The position numbers and the translations under genes were made by a program. This document shows positions 15,744 to 24,464 of a DNA stretch of 64,000 nucleotides, piece by piece. This DNA is from DASXAI01 sp963728985. GTDB lineage: Bacteria > Actinomycetota > Acidimicrobiia > Acidimicrobiales > Ilumatobacteraceae. Location of the stretch: contig CAVSME010000001.1 in NCBI GenBank assembly GCA_963728985.1, positions 806,001 to 870,000 on the forward strand. The letters are read 5' to 3'. The notes beneath the pieces were generated by a model, which saw only the letters and a program-made list of their open reading frames with translations, did not search any database and was not told where the DNA came from. The first letter of the stretch is position 1; each line of letters opens with the position of its first letter.

Positions 15744-16493
15744 CTACCCGTCGCGCCAGACCGGATCGCGAGGCGGATCGAAGGCCGTGTCGAGATCCTC
15801 GCCCCGGATGGCGGCGAACGCCCGCGGACCCCACCAATCCGCACCGGCCGTACGCAGAGGCAGGGCATCCTCGGCGAACCAGCCCACGCCCGACGTCTCC
15901 AACGGGTGGCCGTTGAGCTCGCCACCGGTGGCCCGGCAATGGAAGACCAGCATGTACATCCCGAACCGGGTGAAGCCCATGCGCATCCCGTCGACCACGG
16001 AGATGATCTTGACGGGCACGCAGTGGATGCCGGTCTCCTCCTCGACCTCCTTCACCGCCACCTCGGCCGGCGAGTACCCGATGTCGGCCCAGCCGGTCGG
16101 GTACAGCCACACCTTCGAGTCGGCCCGCTGCACGAGCAGGATCTCGCCGCGCTCGTTACCGACGACGGCGCCGACGGCCACCTTGGGCGTGACGTAGCCG
16201 GGCACGCCTTCGCCAATGGACTCCATCCACTCCTGGATGAAGTGATCGGTCTCGCGACGCACTTCGAGAGCGTCGTCGGCCGCCGCCTTGATGTCGGCGG
16301 CCACCTTCAGCACCTCCTCGTAGCGCTCGCGCTCGTAGAGGCTCTGCGTGAACCCCATGCCGGTGCGGGCGATGGCCGACAGGGCCTCGCTCCAACGGGC
16401 CAGGTCACGGGTGAAGTCGGCGGTGCCCAGGCCGGGAGGGCCAGGGGACTCGGTCGCCTCGGGCGGCGGCTCGGGCAGGGGCTCCTCGACCAT
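15744..16493 (-). CDS. NUDIX hydrolase with N-terminal helical domain
   Basis: 249 residues. The first 110 residues are helical, as in the group of Nudix enzymes with an N-terminal hydrolase-associated domain that act on ADP-ribose or related nucleotide diphosphates. The Nudix fold follows with the box running from GWADIGYSPAEVAVKEVEEE into TGI. The usual Arg of REVxEE is Lys here, a tolerated change. Metal-binding glutamates of the EEET part are present. Start ATG 16493 lies six bases after TAGCCT. The substrate is uncertain. Confidence 0.88.
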   Translation of the reverse strand: MVEEPLPEPPPEATESPGPPGLGTADFTRDLARWSEALSAIARTGMGFTQSLYERERYEEVLKVAADIKAAADDALEVRRETDHFIQEWMESIGEGVPGYVTPKVAVGAVVGNERGEILLVQRADSKVWLYPTGWADIGYSPAEVAVKEVEEETGIHCVPVKIISVVDGMRMGFTRFGMYMLVFHCRATGGELNGHPLETSGVGWFAEDALPLRTAGADWWGPRAFAAIRGEDLDTAFDPPRDPVWRDG

Positions 16494-16499
16494 GGGCGC

Positions 16500-16505
16500 A
16501 GGCTA
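16500..16505 (-). promoter_or_regulatory. -10 box TAGCCT of the Nudix gene
   Basis: TAGCCT on the minus strand ends six bases before ATG 16493, consistent with a leaderless transcript. Confidence 0.6.
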
Positions 16506-16545
16506 ACCGGCGGCCTCACCATCGCCCCACGCCGGCGGGACCGGC

Positions 16546-17001
16546 ATGATGGCGGCAGTGACCGAGTTGAGCGACGCCGTGCGGGCCGGTGACGTCCGTA
16601 CCGTGCAAGCCGTGCTCGGCCGGGAGCCGGCGCTGGCCTCGAGCCGTGACGCCGAGGGAACGTCGCTCGTGCTCCTCGCCTGCACGAGCGGGCACCGGCG
16701 GGTCCTCGACGCGCTGCTCGCCGCCGGCGCCGACCTGGACGTGTTCGACGCCGCCGCGCTCGGTCACGTGAACCAGCTCGAGATCCTGCTCGGCCTCGAT
16801 CCCACGCTGGCCAACGAGACGACGACGGGTGGCACGACCCCGCTCCACCTGGCCGCACGCTTCGGTCATGCCGGTGCCGTCCGCCGCCTCCTCGACGCCG
16901 GTGCCGACACCGATGCCGTCGACGCCGCCGGTGCCACCGCGGCCGATCTCGCCACGACCGGCGGCCACGCCGAGCTGGCGGCGATGCTCAGATCAGCCTG
17001 A
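16546..17001 (+). CDS. ankyrin-repeat protein
   Basis: 151 residues made of about four ankyrin repeats (GTSLVLLACTSGHRRVLDAL, TPLHLAARFGHAGAVRRLL and DAAGATAADLATTGGHAEL are clear). Ankyrin arrays bind other proteins; no enzyme domain is attached and no signal peptide is present. Start could be ATG 16546 or 16549. The 3' end overlaps the convergent flavoprotein gene by 14 bases. Small free-standing ankyrin proteins are common in this group of bacteria, and their targets are unknown. Confidence 0.85.
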   Translation: MMAAVTELSDAVRAGDVRTVQAVLGREPALASSRDAEGTSLVLLACTSGHRRVLDALLAAGADLDVFDAAALGHVNQLEILLGLDPTLANETTTGGTTPLHLAARFGHAGAVRRLLDAGADTDAVDAAGATAADLATTGGHAELAAMLRSA

Positions 17002-18316
17002 GGGCGTTGCGGGCGGCGACCAGCATCGGATCCCACACCGACGCGAACGGCGGCGCGTAGGCGAGGTCGAGCTGGGCGACCTGCTCGACGTCGAGGGCCG
17101 CCGTGATGGCGACGGCGCAGGCGTTGATGCGCATCGCCGCGCCGTCCCCACCCACGATCTGGGCGCCGAGCAGCCGCCCGGTGCGGCGTTCCACGATGAG
17201 GCGCAACGTCATCGGCTCGGCGCCGGGGAAGTAACCGGCCCGCGTGGTCCCCTCCACCGTGACGGCCACCGACGCGAACCCGGCCCCCGCCGCCTCGCGA
17301 GACGACAGGCCCGTGCGCGACACCTCGGTGTCGCAGATCTTGGAGATGGCGGTGCCGACCACACCAGGGAAGGTGGCGTAGCCGCCACCGATGTTCGTGC
17401 CCGCCACCCGGGACTGCTTGTTGGCCACCGTCCCGAGGGCGATGTGCACGGCCTCGCCGCTCACGATGTGCCGGCTCTCGCAGCAGTCGCCGGCCGCCCA
17501 GACCCCGTCGGCCGACGTGCGCTGGCGCCGATCGACGCGCACCGCGTCCTTGGCGCCGATGGCGATCCCGGCGTCGGCGGCAAGCTGGCTGTTGGGCCGC
17601 ACACCGATGCCGAGCACGACCAGATCGGCGTCCAGGACACCGTCACCGGTGACCACGGAGCCCGGCTCGAACGCCTTCACCTCGGTGCGCAGCCTCACCT
17701 CGATGCCGTGGCGCTCCATCGCCGCGGTGACGAGCGCTCCGAGCTCCGGATCGAGCGTGCCCATGACTTGGGCGCCTTGCTCCAACACGGTCACCCGCTG
17801 GCCTCGCTGGACGAACGCCTCGGCCATCTCCAGGCCGATGTAGCCACCGCCGACCACGACCACGCGCTGGCATTGATGGGCGACCACGTAGGAGAGGAGC
17901 GCGTCGCTGTCGTCGATGGTCTGCACCCCACGGACGAACGGCAAGTCGATGCCGGGCAGCGGCGGCCGGATCGGCACCCCACCCATGCCGAGCAGCAGGG
18001 CGTCGTACCCGAGGTCGTAGGTCGTGCCGTCGGCGGCGACCGAGACCGAGCCGGCATCGGTGTCGAGGGCGACGGCTTCGTGGCCCATCCGGACGTCGAT
18101 GTCGTTGGCTCGGTGCTGCTCGGGTGTGCGCACCACGAGGCGGTCGGGATCGGGGATGGCCCCGCTCACCACGTACGGGATGCCACAGGCGGAGTAGCTC
18201 GTGTGGGCGCCGCGCTCGAGGGCGACGACCTCGAGGTCCGGTTCCTCCTGGCGGGCGGCGGAGATGGCGGCCATCCCACCAGCGTCGCCGCCGATGACGA
18301 CGAGACGGCGAGCCAC
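16988..18316 (-). CDS. CoA-disulfide-reductase-like FAD-dependent oxidoreductase
   Basis: 442 residues of the single-cysteine class III pyridine nucleotide-disulfide oxidoreductases (CoA-disulfide reductase, NADH oxidase, polysulfide reductase). FAD-binding VVIGGDAGGMAA opens the protein, the redox Cys is in SYSACGIPY near residue 44, the NAD(P) motif is VVVVGGGYIGLE and the second FAD motif is GVWAAGDC. The C-terminal dimerisation domain is present. GTG 18316 was chosen because it starts exactly at the FAD strand and has TATGGT six bases upstream. A 56-residue Cys protein is encoded divergently. The substrate cannot be fixed from sequence. Confidence 0.87.
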   Translation of the reverse strand: MARRLVVIGGDAGGMAAISAARQEEPDLEVVALERGAHTSYSACGIPYVVSGAIPDPDRLVVRTPEQHRANDIDVRMGHEAVALDTDAGSVSVAADGTTYDLGYDALLLGMGGVPIRPPLPGIDLPFVRGVQTIDDSDALLSYVVAHQCQRVVVVGGGYIGLEMAEAFVQRGQRVTVLEQGAQVMGTLDPELGALVTAAMERHGIEVRLRTEVKAFEPGSVVTGDGVLDADLVVLGIGVRPNSQLAADAGIAIGAKDAVRVDRRQRTSADGVWAAGDCCESRHIVSGEAVHIALGTVANKQSRVAGTNIGGGYATFPGVVGTAISKICDTEVSRTGLSSREAAGAGFASVAVTVEGTTRAGYFPGAEPMTLRLIVERRTGRLLGAQIVGGDGAAMRINACAVAITAALDVEQVAQLDLAYAPPFASVWDPMLVAARNALRLI

Positions 18317-18322
18317 CCTGCC

Positions 18323-18328
18323 ACCATA
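18323..18328 (-). promoter_or_regulatory. -10 box TATGGT of the flavoprotein gene
   Basis: TATGGT on the minus strand ends six bases before GTG 18316. It decides for that start over the longer open frame. Confidence 0.55.
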
Positions 18329-18334
18329 GGTGTC

Positions 18335-18505
18335 ATGGTCGTGCGCGACGACTGCCGGCACTACTCCACACGGACGCTGGCAACGGGTGACAAGCTGGAA
18401 CGCTGCAAGCTGGGCGTCAACGAAGAGGCCCCGTTCGCCTGCCCGGACGGCTGCGTCTTCTTCGAACCCCGCTCGGGGATGAGCGCCGGCTGGACCGTCA
18501 GCTGA
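18335..18505 (+). CDS. 56-residue four-cysteine protein
   Basis: A short gene of 56 residues beginning MVVRDDCRHYSTRTL. Cysteines occur in DDCRHY, ERCKLG and FACPDGC, a layout suited to one zinc ion or to redox chemistry, with VFFEPRSG closing the fold. No membrane segment or signal is present. The ATG is 18 bases from the divergent flavoprotein start, so the two share a control region. I believe similar small Cys proteins occur in related actinobacteria but cannot name a family. A redox or metal role next to a disulfide-reductase-like enzyme is inference. Confidence 0.7.
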   Translation: MVVRDDCRHYSTRTLATGDKLERCKLGVNEEAPFACPDGCVFFEPRSGMSAGWTVS

Positions 18506-18601
18506 GGGCCCGCCCCTCGGACAACCAGCTCACGCCACCCGCTACGCGCACAACGTTCCCGCTGGCGAGCCCACCGCTCCCGCCCCGACGGACTGGGGTG
18601 G

Positions 18602-21169
18602 TCAGGTGATCGGGAAGGCGAGGGCGACGCCGCCGAGGTAGACGGCTTCGTCGTCGGTCGTGGTGAACGTCACCGCCAGGCCGTCAGCGTCCTGCTTCAG
18701 GCCGCCGTCCACGTCGAGCAGCTGCGCGTCGAACCCGTACTGGTTCGTCTCGGGCGGCACGCGGGCGGCGTCACCGACGTCGATCGAGGAGTGGAAGAAG
18801 TTGTTCGGCCGCCCGAGGGTGCGCCCGCCCACGGTGGCCCTATCGCTCTGGAGCCCGAGGTCGCCCTCGTAGCCGATGACGCCGACCTGCACCGACGCCG
18901 GCGCAGTGGTGAAACCAGGCAGGGCGAAGCGCACGCCCTCCTTCACCTTGCTGAAGCGCCCGTCGTGGCCCGGGTCCTCGAACACGGCCACCGCCTGCAG
19001 TGGGGCCGTCGGCAGCCGGTAGGCCACGAGCAGGCTCCAGCCCCCGAACTGCCCCGGCCCGGTGCCGGTCTGCACGTCGGCCACCTGGTAGGTGCCGTTC
19101 GGGCTGGCCAGGGCGCGGACCAGGTCGGTCACGTCCGCGCTGGCGGCGTAGGCCTCGTCCGCCGTCTGCAGCGGCGCCTCGGCGGCGTGGATGACGACCG
19201 GTGCGCCGCCGGGGACCACGAACGTCACGGCACCGAGCGCGGCGGGTGAGTCGTCGCTGGCGCCCGAGGGATTGCCGCCCCAGCGCAGCGTGGCGTTGAG
19301 CACCGTGGCGCCGGCGGGCAGGTCGAGATCGGCCAGCGACGAGTCGATGGCGCCGGGGATCGAACCCTCGTCGACGTAGCCGAGATCGCTGGTGTTGTTG
19401 TTCTGGTCGCAGTGCCCGGCGCCGGGCAGGCAGGTCACGACGGTGTTGGCCGCCATGGCCAGGCCGCCGTGGTCGACGGTGAAGTAGTTGAGCCCGGCGG
19501 GGGTGGCCGAGGTGGTGAGGGCCAGGGTGGCGGTGGCCGGCGCGGCGCCATCGGCCGTCGTGGTGATGGTGACCGGGACGGCGTCGCCGGCCTTGGCGGT
19601 GGCGAGGTCGAGGCGCAGGGTCAGCTCGGTGGCCGGCGCCGCCAGGAGGCACGTCGTGCCGGGCGAGCAGCCGGGCACCCCCCAGTCGAGCACCGGGACG
19701 CTGGCGGTCACGGTGACCGGACCGGCCGGGCTGACGGGATCGGCCTGGACCACGAGCGACCGCCCGAGCGACGCACCGGCGACAGACGGCGTGACGCCCG
19801 TGCTCACGTTGACGGTGGCGCTGAGCCCGGCGAACGCGGGCCCGACGGGCGTGACCGTCACGCTGAGTGGCACGAGCACCGGCGGCGGCGGCAGCGGCGT
19901 CGTCGTGGTGGTCGTGGTGGTGGCCTCCGGCGGCGCCACCGCGGGTGCGGCCGTGGTGGAGGTCGTGGATGTCGAGGTCGAGGTTGACGTCGAGGTCGAC
20001 GTCACTGTTCGGGCCGGCGCCGTGGTCGCGGAGCTACGCCGGGCGGCGGTGCTCGCCGGTGCCGGTGCGGTGACCGCCGGCTGGACGGGAGCGATCGACG
20101 CGGGCACGGTCGGGATCGTCGCCGGGGCGGCGATGGCCGTCGTGGCCACGCTGGCGGGGGTGGTCGCCGGGGCCGCCGCCGGATGGGGAGCCGCTGTCGT
20201 CGAGACGGGAATGACGCCGCCGGCCGAGACCCGGTCGCCGTCGTCGTGGCGCAGGGAGGCCACGCCCACGACGCCGGCCACGACGGCCGCCGCCGTGGCC
20301 GCCACCACCCCCGCCTGGGCGACCGGCGTGTGCGGCCGCCACCGCAGGAGCGCCAGCAGGGTGCTGCCGCCCACGGCCATGTGGGACAGGAACGCAGTAC
20401 CGGCCACGCCGAGCAGCACCGGGACGAGCACGCCCCGCAGGCTGGTGCTCACCTCCTGGAGCTCGAGCAGGACGGCGGTGCAGCGCTCGCAGTTCTTCAG
20501 GTGCTCGTCCACCTTGCGCCGGTCACGGGCCGACAGGCCGTCGCGCACGTACGCACCGAGCTTGGTGATCGTCTCCCGGCAGGCGTCGGGCGGCGGGAGC
20601 TGCAGGTGGGCCTGGAGGTAGGCCTGGCGCAGGCCCTCGCGAGCCCGGTAGGCCAGCGCCGCCACAGCGTTCGGAGCCAGTCCCAGGAGCGGTCCCACCT
20701 CGGCGGCCGGGCGACCCTCCACCTCGGTGTGCCAGAGCACCATCTGCCAGCGCTCGGGCAGGGAGGCGAAGGCGGCCGCCACCATGCGGGCGTCCTCGCT
20801 GTCGGGCGGCACGTTGAGGAGGGCCAGGTTCACGTCCTCGGGCACCTCGCCCGGAACGTCGACCCGGCCGTCCTTGCGGGCCTTGTCGTACCAGGCGTTG
20901 CGGACGCAGGTCATGAGGTAGGGGCGGAACGCCACCTCCGGGCCGGCCCCCCGCTGCAGGGCCGACAGCACCCGGGTGAATGCCTCCGCCACCAGGTCAT
21001 CGACGTCGGAACGGGAGGCGCCCAAGCTGCGGGCCGCCGCCCGAGCAGAGCCGGCGTGGCGGCTGTACAGCACCGCGAACGCCGCGTCGGAACCAGCGCG
21101 TGAGCTGGTGATCAGCTCCGCGTCGGAAAGGGCGCTGAGGTCGCTACCGAGCCGGTGCATCTGGTTCAT
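18602..21169 (-). CDS. ECF sigma factor fused to zinc-finger anti-sigma-like, membrane and exported domains
   Basis: 855 residues in one chain. Sigma region 2 (DDLVAEAFTRVLSAL, FRPYLMTCVRNAWYDKAR) and region 4 (LPERWQMVLWHTEVEGRPAAEVGPLLG) fill residues 1-195. A ZAS-like motif HLKNCERC (His-x3-Cys-x2-Cys) follows at about 222-229, then two hydrophobic segments (about 245-275 and 287-305), a Thr/Ser/Pro/Ala linker of about 130 residues, and a large beta-rich exported domain (FFHSSIDVGD, NQYGFDAQLLDVD). The layout resembles ECF groups with C-terminal extensions known from Actinobacteria. It implies a membrane-tethered sigma factor whose outer domain senses something and is released by proteolysis or rearrangement. 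The gene is divergent from an unknown protein gene. Confidence 0.88.
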   Translation of the reverse strand: MNQMHRLGSDLSALSDAELITSSRAGSDAAFAVLYSRHAGSARAAARSLGASRSDVDDLVAEAFTRVLSALQRGAGPEVAFRPYLMTCVRNAWYDKARKDGRVDVPGEVPEDVNLALLNVPPDSEDARMVAAAFASLPERWQMVLWHTEVEGRPAAEVGPLLGLAPNAVAALAYRAREGLRQAYLQAHLQLPPPDACRETITKLGAYVRDGLSARDRRKVDEHLKNCERCTAVLLELQEVSTSLRGVLVPVLLGVAGTAFLSHMAVGGSTLLALLRWRPHTPVAQAGVVAATAAAVVAGVVGVASLRHDDGDRVSAGGVIPVSTTAAPHPAAAPATTPASVATTAIAAPATIPTVPASIAPVQPAVTAPAPASTAARRSSATTAPARTVTSTSTSTSTSTSTTSTTAAPAVAPPEATTTTTTTTPLPPPPVLVPLSVTVTPVGPAFAGLSATVNVSTGVTPSVAGASLGRSLVVQADPVSPAGPVTVTASVPVLDWGVPGCSPGTTCLLAAPATELTLRLDLATAKAGDAVPVTITTTADGAAPATATLALTTSATPAGLNYFTVDHGGLAMAANTVVTCLPGAGHCDQNNNTSDLGYVDEGSIPGAIDSSLADLDLPAGATVLNATLRWGGNPSGASDDSPAALGAVTFVVPGGAPVVIHAAEAPLQTADEAYAASADVTDLVRALASPNGTYQVADVQTGTGPGQFGGWSLLVAYRLPTAPLQAVAVFEDPGHDGRFSKVKEGVRFALPGFTTAPASVQVGVIGYEGDLGLQSDRATVGGRTLGRPNNFFHSSIDVGDAARVPPETNQYGFDAQLLDVDGGLKQDADGLAVTFTTTDDEAVYLGGVALAFPIT

Positions 21170-21257
21170 GACGTATGACTCATGAGGTTATGACGAGAAA
21201 TCGCGTCATGCCGGGCCGAGCAGCCCGTCTCTTCCTTGTGCGACCGGGAGGGGGAGC

Positions 21258-21998
21258 ATGGCACTGACAACGGACCGAGCGACGATCCTCGTCGAATGGC
21301 GCCGTCGCGTCCGTGCTGGATGGGGCCTCGGACCGCACTGGCACACCATCGACGGGACCGCCCCCCTCGTCACCACCCTCCTCGACGGCAGCGCCGATCC
21401 CTGCGCCGTGCTCGGGGAGCTCGGGCGCCGCTGCGGCCACGACGGGCACCCCCTCGACCAGGTCACGGCGTGGACGGGTGAGCTCATCGACGTCCTCCCC
21501 CGCCGGTTGCGGCGCAAGGTGGACCAGCGCCGGGCCGCCGTCGCCCTGGCCACGGGCTGGGCCGAAGGAGCGCTGGAGCGGCGCCACAGCCGCAGCTTCG
21601 GCGTCGCCCCCATGGGCGCGCTGCGCCTCGCCCTCGAGCAGTGCTACGACCGCTGCGAGGCCATCGGCACGAATGCCTCCGAGTCGTACTCCCTGGTCGT
21701 GCTGGATGCCGACAGCGGCCTCCTGCCCCCCGTGCCTCGGGCATCGGCCATGGCGGCCATCTCCGCCCATGCCCGGCGGGCCTTCGCCGCCGGGGAACCC
21801 ATGGCGGCCACCCCGACGGGCCGCCTCCTCGTCCTGGCCGAGCGCACCCCCGACCTCTCCACGGTGGTCCGCTCGATCGTGGCGACCTGCGAGGTATCAC
21901 CCTTGCTGGCTGGATGCTCTCGTGTCCAGGGCTGGGTGGAACCACTGCCCCCAGACCGAGCGCACATCGATGCCTACCTCGCCGAGCTCGCTCCGTGA
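21258..21998 (+). CDS. unknown protein, possible degenerate GGDEF-like C-terminus
   Basis: 246 residues, cytoplasmic by appearance. The N-terminal 120 residues are helical with conserved-looking motifs (EWRRRVRAGWGLGPHWHTIDG, RRLRRKVDQRRA). The C-terminal half alternates strand and helix (YSLVVLDADSG, GRLLVLAERTPDLSTVVRSI) in a way reminiscent of a nucleotide-cyclase fold, but the GGDEF signature itself is absent. A clear Shine-Dalgarno AGGGGG precedes the ATG at 21258, unlike the leaderless genes around it. It is divergent from the sigma/anti-sigma fusion gene and could be its target or regulator. No family is claimed. Confidence 0.65.
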   Translation: MALTTDRATILVEWRRRVRAGWGLGPHWHTIDGTAPLVTTLLDGSADPCAVLGELGRRCGHDGHPLDQVTAWTGELIDVLPRRLRRKVDQRRAAVALATGWAEGALERRHSRSFGVAPMGALRLALEQCYDRCEAIGTNASESYSLVVLDADSGLLPPVPRASAMAAISAHARRAFAAGEPMAATPTGRLLVLAERTPDLSTVVRSIVATCEVSPLLAGCSRVQGWVEPLPPDRAHIDAYLAELAP

Positions 21999-22026
21999 CG
22001 CCGCCGCCCGCGGGCCCTCCCGCCCG

Positions 22027-22470
22027 TCACGCCGGGTGGTGTCGTTCCATCACCGTCTTGGCCTTCCACGCCCCCCAGACGATCCCCGGTTCGTGCAGCG
22101 CCTCGTCGACGTCCTTCCACGCCGCCGGGGCCAGGTCGTAGGAGTCGTCAGGGAAGGCTCGCTCCCGGAATTCGTCGCGGACCACCGGTGGGACCGCTGC
22201 CCGCCGGAGCACCGCCGTCGGGTACCGCACCGCCGCCCGCAGGACCGACAGCGGGTTGGTCGGCTGGCGCTCAGCGTCGAGCGCCAGCAGGCGGCGGACC
22301 TCAGCCCCCACGACCACCGCCGCTTCGGCGCCGGTGCGCTTCGCATCGTCGGCGACCGCAGGCGGCACGGCGCCGGCGTAGGCCGTCATGATCCGGGCCA
22401 CCGACCGCTCCACCCAGGGTCCGATGGCGTGGTCGATCGCTGACGCCAGACGCTCCGGGGGCTCGTCCAC
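22027..22470 (-). CDS. helical protein of unknown function
   Basis: 147 residues, predicted helical and soluble, rich in Ala, Arg and Val, with no cysteine. Visible motifs are VDEPPERLASAIDHAIGPWV at the start and a Trp/Asp-containing C-terminus (YDLAPAAWKDVDEAL, GIVWGAWKAKTVMERH). The start GTG 22470 was preferred because TACGGT lies six bases upstream; ATG 22491 is the alternative but falls inside the shared promoter. No family was recognised. It is divergent from the agmatine deiminase gene with only 19 bases between the start codons. Confidence 0.68.
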   Translation of the reverse strand: MDEPPERLASAIDHAIGPWVERSVARIMTAYAGAVPPAVADDAKRTGAEAAVVVGAEVRRLLALDAERQPTNPLSVLRAAVRYPTAVLRRAAVPPVVRDEFRERAFPDDSYDLAPAAWKDVDEALHEPGIVWGAWKAKTVMERHHPA

Positions 22471-22475
22471 GCCCC

Positions 22476-22482
22476 TACCGTA
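22476..22482. promoter_or_regulatory. symmetric TACCGTA: -10 for both divergent genes
   Basis: The seven bases TACCGTA contain TACCGT on the plus strand (22476-22481, eight bases before ATG 22490) and TACGGT on the minus strand (22477-22482, six bases before GTG 22470). The two -10 boxes overlap by five bases, so polymerase can occupy only one direction at a time. Confidence 0.6.
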
Positions 22483-22489
22483 CGAGGGC

Positions 22490-23524
22490 ATGGACCGGAC
22501 CCCGTCGGCTCGCGGGCTGCGGATGCCGGCTGAGTGGTCGCCCCACGAGCGCACGCTGATCGCCTGGCCCGCCCGCCGGAACCTCTGGGGCGAGCGCTAC
22601 GAGCAGGCGTGCGCGTCGCACGCCGCCGTGGCCCGGGCCGTCGTGGCCCACGAGCCGGTGACGATGGTGGCCGCGCCCGGCGACGCCGCCGCCGCCCGCC
22701 TGGCGTGCGGCCCGGGCGTCGATGTCGTGGCCATCCCCATCGACGACTCGTGGATCCGCGACACCGGTCCGATCGGCGTGGTCGGGCCGCGCGGCGAGCG
22801 GGCCGCCGTCGACTTCGCCTTCAACGGCTGGGGCGACAAGTTCCGGCCCTGGGACCACGACGACGCGCTCGCCGCCACGCTGGCGGCGCGGCTCGACCTG
22901 CCGTGCTACCGGGCGCCCTTCGTGCTGGAGGGAGGGGCCGTCACCGTCGACGGCGAGGGCACGCTGATCACCACGGAGCAGTGCCTCCTCCATCCGAACC
23001 GCAACCCGGGGCTGACCCGGGCGCAGATCGAAGACGGCCTCCACCGCTACCTCGGCGCCGAGCGGGTGATCTGGATCCCCTTCGGTCTCGCCGGCGACGA
23101 CGACACCGACGGCCACGTGGACAACGTGGCCTGCTTCGTCGCCCCCGGCGTGGTGCTCGTCCAGGGCTGCGACGACCCGTCGCGCCCCGATCACGATCGG
23201 CTGGCCATCAACCGGCGCTGCCTGGCCGGCGCCACCGACGCCGCCGGCCGGCCCCTCGAGGTCATCGAGGTACCGGTCCTGCCGTTCGTCGCCTCCGGTC
23301 GGGGGCAGCGGGCGGTGCCGTACCTCAACGCCTATGTCGCCGACGGCGTGGTCGTCGTACCCGTCGCCGGCTACCTGGCCGACGACCGGATGCTCGACGT
23401 GATCGGCCGGTGCTATCCCGGGCGCGACGTCGTGCCGCTGCCGGGCGGCATCCTCGCCCACGGCGGTGGCGGGGTGCACTGCATCACGCAGCAGGTACCG
23501 TCGGGCACGCCCTCCCGTGCCTGA
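22490..23524 (+). CDS. aguA: agmatine deiminase
   Basis: 344 residues of the peptidyl-arginine-deiminase-like agmatine deiminase family, which converts agmatine to N-carbamoylputrescine and ammonia. Signatures include MPAEWSPHERTLIAWP, the substrate-loop WIRDTGPI, FNGWGDKF, EGGAVTVDGEG, DDTDGHVDN and the catalytic Cys in GGGGVHCITQQ. The length is normal. ATG 22490 follows the shared TACCGT box. An N-carbamoylputrescine amidase gene follows at once, so the pair completes agmatine to putrescine. This supports the AguA call over a general arginine deiminase. Confidence 0.92.
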   Translation: MDRTPSARGLRMPAEWSPHERTLIAWPARRNLWGERYEQACASHAAVARAVVAHEPVTMVAAPGDAAAARLACGPGVDVVAIPIDDSWIRDTGPIGVVGPRGERAAVDFAFNGWGDKFRPWDHDDALAATLAARLDLPCYRAPFVLEGGAVTVDGEGTLITTEQCLLHPNRNPGLTRAQIEDGLHRYLGAERVIWIPFGLAGDDDTDGHVDNVACFVAPGVVLVQGCDDPSRPDHDRLAINRRCLAGATDAAGRPLEVIEVPVLPFVASGRGQRAVPYLNAYVADGVVVVPVAGYLADDRMLDVIGRCYPGRDVVPLPGGILAHGGGGVHCITQQVPSGTPSRA

Positions 23525-23531
23525 CGCCACC

Positions 23532-24464
23532 ATGAAGCTGCTGTCCGCCACCGGGTCCGTCCCGGATTCGCCCGCACGGCTGGAGCCGTCCCACCGGCCA
23601 CCCTTGCGCATCGGCGCCGTCCAGCACCGTTGGCATCCCGATCCGGTCGAGCATCGCCGGGCGTTGCGCGAAGGCGTGATGCTGGCCGCCGGCGAGGGGG
23701 CGACCGTGATCTGCCTGCAGGAGCTCACGCTGTCGCCGTACTTCGCGGTGACGCCCGGCGGCCCCAGTCCCGACGGCGCCATGCCCGAGCCGCTCCCGGG
23801 CGGACCGACGTACGAGTTCGCCGCCGCACTGGCCGCCGAGACGGGAGCCTTCGTCCACGCCTCGCTCTACGAGGCGCCCGGCGAGGGCGACGGCGACGGG
23901 CTGGGCTTCAACACCGCCATCTGCGTCGCCCCCGACGGAGCGCTGGTGGCCCGCACCCGCAAGCTCCACATCCCGCAGGGCAGCGGGTACCACGAGGACC
24001 ACTACTTCCGGCCCGGCACGACCGGCTACCCCGTCATCCCGCTCGCCGACGCGACGTTCGGCTTCCCCACCTGCTGGGACCAGTGGTTCCCGGAGCTGGC
24101 CCGGGCGTACTCGCTGGCCGGCGCCGAGGTGCTCGTCTTCCCGACGGCGATCGGGTCGGAGCCCGAGCTGCCCGGCTTCGACACCGAGCCACTCTGGCAG
24201 CAGGTCATCATGGCCAACGGCATCGCCAACGCCACGTTCATGGTGGCCGTCAACCGCATCGGCGACGAGCCCCCGCTCACCTTCTACGGCTCGTCGTTCA
24301 TCTCCGACCCCTACGGCCGCATCCTCGTGCAGGCGCCGCGCGACGAGCCAGCGGTCCTGGTGGCCGACCTCGACCTCGACCAGCGGCGCGACTGGCTCCA
24401 CCTCTTCCCCTTCTTCGCCACGCGCCGCCCGGACACCTACCGCTCACTTGTCGACGATCACTGA
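23532..24464 (+). CDS. aguB: N-carbamoylputrescine amidase
   Basis: 310 residues of the nitrilase superfamily, hydrolysing N-carbamoylputrescine to putrescine, CO2 and ammonia. The Glu-Lys-Cys triad is in LQELTLSPYF, ARTRKLHIPQG and FPTCWDQWFPE; the Trp-Asp-Gln-Trp next to the Cys is characteristic of AguB. HEDHYFRPG and GSSFISDPYG are further family marks. A GTG at 23517 that overlaps the aguA stop is an alternative start that would couple translation. Together with aguA it gives a polyamine route from arginine-derived agmatine. Confidence 0.92.
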   Translation: MKLLSATGSVPDSPARLEPSHRPPLRIGAVQHRWHPDPVEHRRALREGVMLAAGEGATVICLQELTLSPYFAVTPGGPSPDGAMPEPLPGGPTYEFAAALAAETGAFVHASLYEAPGEGDGDGLGFNTAICVAPDGALVARTRKLHIPQGSGYHEDHYFRPGTTGYPVIPLADATFGFPTCWDQWFPELARAYSLAGAEVLVFPTAIGSEPELPGFDTEPLWQQVIMANGIANATFMVAVNRIGDEPPLTFYGSSFISDPYGRILVQAPRDEPAVLVADLDLDQRRDWLHLFPFFATRRPDTYRSLVDDH

